Made by a program: the position numbers and the translations under genes. Shown in pieces: positions 39,267 through 41,308 of a stretch of DNA of 41,308 nucleotides. The first letter of the stretch is position 1. Each line of letters opens with the position of its first letter. Origin of the DNA: JBCCYM01 sp039190005 (lineage in GTDB: Bacteria > Pseudomonadota > Gammaproteobacteria > UBA12402); assembly GCA_039190005.1 (NCBI GenBank), contig JBCCYM010000007.1, positions 1 through 41,308 on the forward strand, in the 5' to 3' direction. Under the pieces are notes generated by a model. The model had not been told where the DNA came from. It made no database searches and saw nothing but the letters and a program-made list of their open reading frames with translations.

Positions 39267-39294
39267 ATTATACTATATATGGCATAAATATCAA
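39267..39294 (-). promoter_or_regulatory. HigB/HigA-type operon promoter, predicting a leaderless mRNA
   Basis: On the minus strand TTGATA (39289-39294) and TATAAT (39267-39272) are 16 bp apart. Only 5 bp (AAGCC) separate the -10 box from the ATG at 39261, and there is no room for a Shine-Dalgarno site. Transcription should start at or inside the start codon. Confidence 0.65.
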
Positions 39295-39390
39295 GCGAAT
39301 TAGCTACAATATTTATTGACAGTTTAAGGAAGTAATAAAGTTAAAAAAATGGTATCATAACTTTCTCAAACTATTTACGAGTAAAGCATC

Positions 39391-40290
39391 TTGAAGCAAC
39401 AGAATAGTGCTGTTCTTATCGCTCATTACGGCGCGACAGTCGATATTGAAACAGAAAACGGTCAAATTTATCGTTGCACCGTTCGTCAGAATGTTGGCTC
39501 GCTTGCGGTGGGTGATAAGGTTATCTGGCAGTTGTTACATGATGGTTCCGGCGTGATTACTGGGTATGAGCCACGTCGCAGCACTTTAACCCGACCCAAT
39601 CGGTTTGGACAACACAAACTGGTTGCTGCCAATGTGGATCGTCTTGCTGTCGTTATTGCCGCACAGCCACAGTTCGCCACGGAATTGCTGGATCAATACC
39701 TGGTGGCAGCAGAATTACTGGGGCTTGACGCGATAATTGTATTTAATAAAATCGATTTACTTAGCACACGACAGTTACAAGATATTCAATCAAGTTTGAG
39801 TATTTATCAGCAAATCGGCTATGAGATTGTCTATACCAGTATGACAACAAAAGCGGGTTTAGATCAGCTTGCCGAAATACTTACAAAGGGAACGGCTATT
39901 TTTGTCGGGCAGTCCGGTGTCGGTAAATCGTCACTGATTGATAGTTTAATACCCGAAGCTGTGGTCAAAACCGATGACATCGCGCCACACAAAAGCGGTC
40001 GCCATGTTACCAGTAAATCAAGACTTTATCATCTGCCGAAAGATGGTAATATTATTGACTCGCCGGGTGTGCGTGAATTTGGTTTATGGCATATTTCCGC
40101 CACAGAACTTTGTCGTGGTTTTAGAGAATTTGCGTCTTATAGTCATCGCTGTCAGTTCCGTAATTGTTGCCATCAGCACGAACCACATTGCGCGGTGCGC
40201 CAGGCGGTGGAACGAGGCGATATAGCGATGCAGCGTTATACTAATTTTAAAAAACTGTTTACAACATTAACTCATGAGAATTATAAATAA
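39391..40290 (+). CDS. rsgA: ribosome small-subunit-dependent GTPase RsgA
   Basis: This 299-residue circularly permuted GTPase starts with an OB-fold (residues ~7-70). It continues with NKIDL (G4), GQSGVGKSSLID (G1) and DSPGVREFGL (G3). A C-terminal zinc finger follows (CQFRNCCHQHEPHC). It helps mature the 30S subunit. The start is TTG 39391: an in-frame TAA two codons upstream (39382-39384) rules out a longer product. The basic N-terminal extension of E. coli RsgA (350 residues), which contacts the ribosome, is therefore missing or encoded differently. It overlaps psd by 17 bp. Confidence 0.95.
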   Translation: MKQQNSAVLIAHYGATVDIETENGQIYRCTVRQNVGSLAVGDKVIWQLLHDGSGVITGYEPRRSTLTRPNRFGQHKLVAANVDRLAVVIAAQPQFATELLDQYLVAAELLGLDAIIVFNKIDLLSTRQLQDIQSSLSIYQQIGYEIVYTSMTTKAGLDQLAEILTKGTAIFVGQSGVGKSSLIDSLIPEAVVKTDDIAPHKSGRHVTSKSRLYHLPKDGNIIDSPGVREFGLWHISATELCRGFREFASYSHRCQFRNCCHQHEPHCAVRQAVERGDIAMQRYTNFKKLFTTLTHENYK

Positions 40291-41125
40291 TATTTTTTTT
40301 CAACATCTGATCTCTCGCGTCATGGGCTTTTTTGCTAATTGTCGCTTTTTCCCCGCAACTCTAGCAAAACATTGGTTTGCTCACCATTACAACGTAAATT
40401 TAGACGAAGCTGAATATAATAGGCTTAAAGACTATCCCACATTCAACGCTTTTTTCACCAGGCGTTTAAAAGATAGGGTTCGTCCTATTTATGGTGATGA
40501 CAATACCTTTGTCTCGCCGGTTGACGGTATACTTAGCCAATGGGGAGATATTAATGATGGCAATCTAATTCAAGCCAAAGGCATTCATTATCGTCTTGAT
40601 GCTTTATTAGCCGGTAATACGAAATGGACAGATGTTTTTGCTCAAGCTAAGTTTGCCACATTGTATTTATCGCCACGTCACTATCATCGTGTACACATGC
40701 CACTCAACGGCAAGCTGGAAAGCATGGCTTATGTGCCGGGTAATTTATTTTCGGTTAATCAAAAACGCGCCGAGAAAATTCCCAATTTATTTACCCGCAA
40801 TGAACGAATGATCAGTATTTTTTCCACTGAATTAGGTCCAATGGCGGTGATTATGGTCGGCGCGGTAATTGTCGCTGGTATTTCCACTGTTTGGTCCGGT
40901 AAGCTTAAAGCCAGAATAAAAATTGATTACCGTCACTATGATGATGTTACGCTAAAACGCGGCGCTGAACTGGGATATTTTGAACTCGGCTCAACGGTGA
41001 TTGTGTTAATCGCTAATTCAAAACTCCAATGGCAAGCGGCGTTGAAAGAAAATCAGGAGATTAAATTCGGTGGGATGTTGTTGCGCTTGGATGAAAAGGA
41101 ATCCAAAATCGCACCATCAGCCTGA
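40274..41125 (+). CDS. psd: phosphatidylserine decarboxylase proenzyme
   Basis: This 283-residue enzyme converts phosphatidylserine to phosphatidylethanolamine at the inner membrane. It has FVSPVDGILSQ with the self-cleavage Asp, YLSPRHYHRVHMPL with the family His residues, and the LGST cleavage motif at about residues 238-241, where the Gly-Ser bond is cut to form the pyruvoyl group. The start overlaps rsgA by 17 bp, as expected for an rsgA-psd operon known from other gammaproteobacteria. The length matches the bacterial type I enzyme (E. coli 322, shorter here at the C-terminus). Confidence 0.96.
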   Translation: MRIINNIFFQHLISRVMGFFANCRFFPATLAKHWFAHHYNVNLDEAEYNRLKDYPTFNAFFTRRLKDRVRPIYGDDNTFVSPVDGILSQWGDINDGNLIQAKGIHYRLDALLAGNTKWTDVFAQAKFATLYLSPRHYHRVHMPLNGKLESMAYVPGNLFSVNQKRAEKIPNLFTRNERMISIFSTELGPMAVIMVGAVIVAGISTVWSGKLKARIKIDYRHYDDVTLKRGAELGYFELGSTVIVLIANSKLQWQAALKENQEIKFGGMLLRLDEKESKIAPSA

Positions 41126-41130
41126 AATTA

Positions 41131-41157
41131 TCACATTAATTACCATTTTTAATGTGA
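41131..41157 (+). terminator. hairpin just after psd
   Basis: TCACATTAA (41131-41139) and TTAATGTGA (41149-41157) pair perfectly across a 9-nt loop, 5 bp after the psd stop. The stem is AT-rich and no T run follows, so it is a weak terminator candidate at best. The remaining 150 bp to the window edge are AT-rich with no gene visible. Confidence 0.35.
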
Positions 41158-41308
41158 AATCACTCCATAGCCCACATTTAATTCAATTTTTACGCTTATA
41201 TAAATAAATTTTTAAGTATATGATAATACATTAATTTTCCCCAAACACACTCCTTTAACCGTAACGATTAAATTAATTTAACAAATTTAATTAAAAAAAT
41301 GGTTGACA

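Noticed and set aside
39301..39360. TTGACA at 39316-39321 as the rsgA promoter
   Set aside because: No -10 box lies at 15-19 bp; candidates are too close or too far, so I did not call it.

Overview
The window reads as a chromosome segment of an AT-leaning gammaproteobacterium. Several neighbourhoods support this: a YajR-type transporter and ssb opposite uvrA, ruvB-tolQ-tolR-tolA, a full nuoA-to-nuoN operon, and rsgA-psd. The ssb/MFS/uvrA grouping and the secreted GDSL lipase, Fic protein and many toxin-antitoxin genes recall Legionellales (Coxiella/Legionella relatives), but the genus is inference only.

Layout. 1-1237: what looks like the right end of an integrated island. It holds the 5' tip of an IS903-like (IS5 family) element, a truncated gene remnant, a YafQ/DinJ toxin-antitoxin pair, and a 44-bp 3' fragment of a tRNA-Lys gene that looks like an att scar. 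1290-6548: repeat array, ssb and a YajR-type MFS transporter (all minus), then uvrA (plus) from a promoter so close to the start codon that the mRNA should be leaderless. 6607-10808: a large lipoprotein of unknown function, an alpha/beta hydrolase, and a CobW-type zinc metallochaperone behind a textbook Zur operator. 10920-14483: a second DinJ/YafQ locus with a frameshifted toxin, then tolA, tolR, tolQ and ruvB; tolB and pal are not next to tolA. 14646-20841: accessory block with a GDSL lipase, a Fic protein, a methyltransferase, two toxin-less antitoxin genes and an AbiEi/AbiEii pair. 20968-22403: two tandem short-chain dehydrogenase paralogues. 22486-37313: repeat hairpin, small membrane protein and the 14-gene NADH dehydrogenase I operon, all minus. 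37350-41157: repeat array, cca, a HigB/HigA-type pair with a leaderless-looking promoter, rsgA and psd.

How the parts work together. The backbone covers respiration (complex I), DNA repair (UvrA, RuvB, SSB), envelope maintenance (Tol, phosphatidylserine decarboxylase), tRNA maturation (CCA enzyme) and ribosome assembly (RsgA). Accessory gaps are filled with toxin-antitoxin modules at several stages of decay, and with two short palindromic repeat families.

The most unusual signal is in the repeats. A 20-bp unit built on CTGAGCTTGTCGAAG (or its reverse complement) appears at seven places, often in tandem. Its flanking bases change in a way that preserves base pairing. At 22505-22524 one copy has split a second palindromic repeat: removing the copy plus one side of a flanking CGG duplication restores a perfect 27-bp inverted repeat. 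Half-copies of the second family also border the arrays at about 18.9 kb and 37.5 kb. This looks like a very small mobile palindrome that inserts into another repeat family. All calls are from reading the sequence; no database search was possible.
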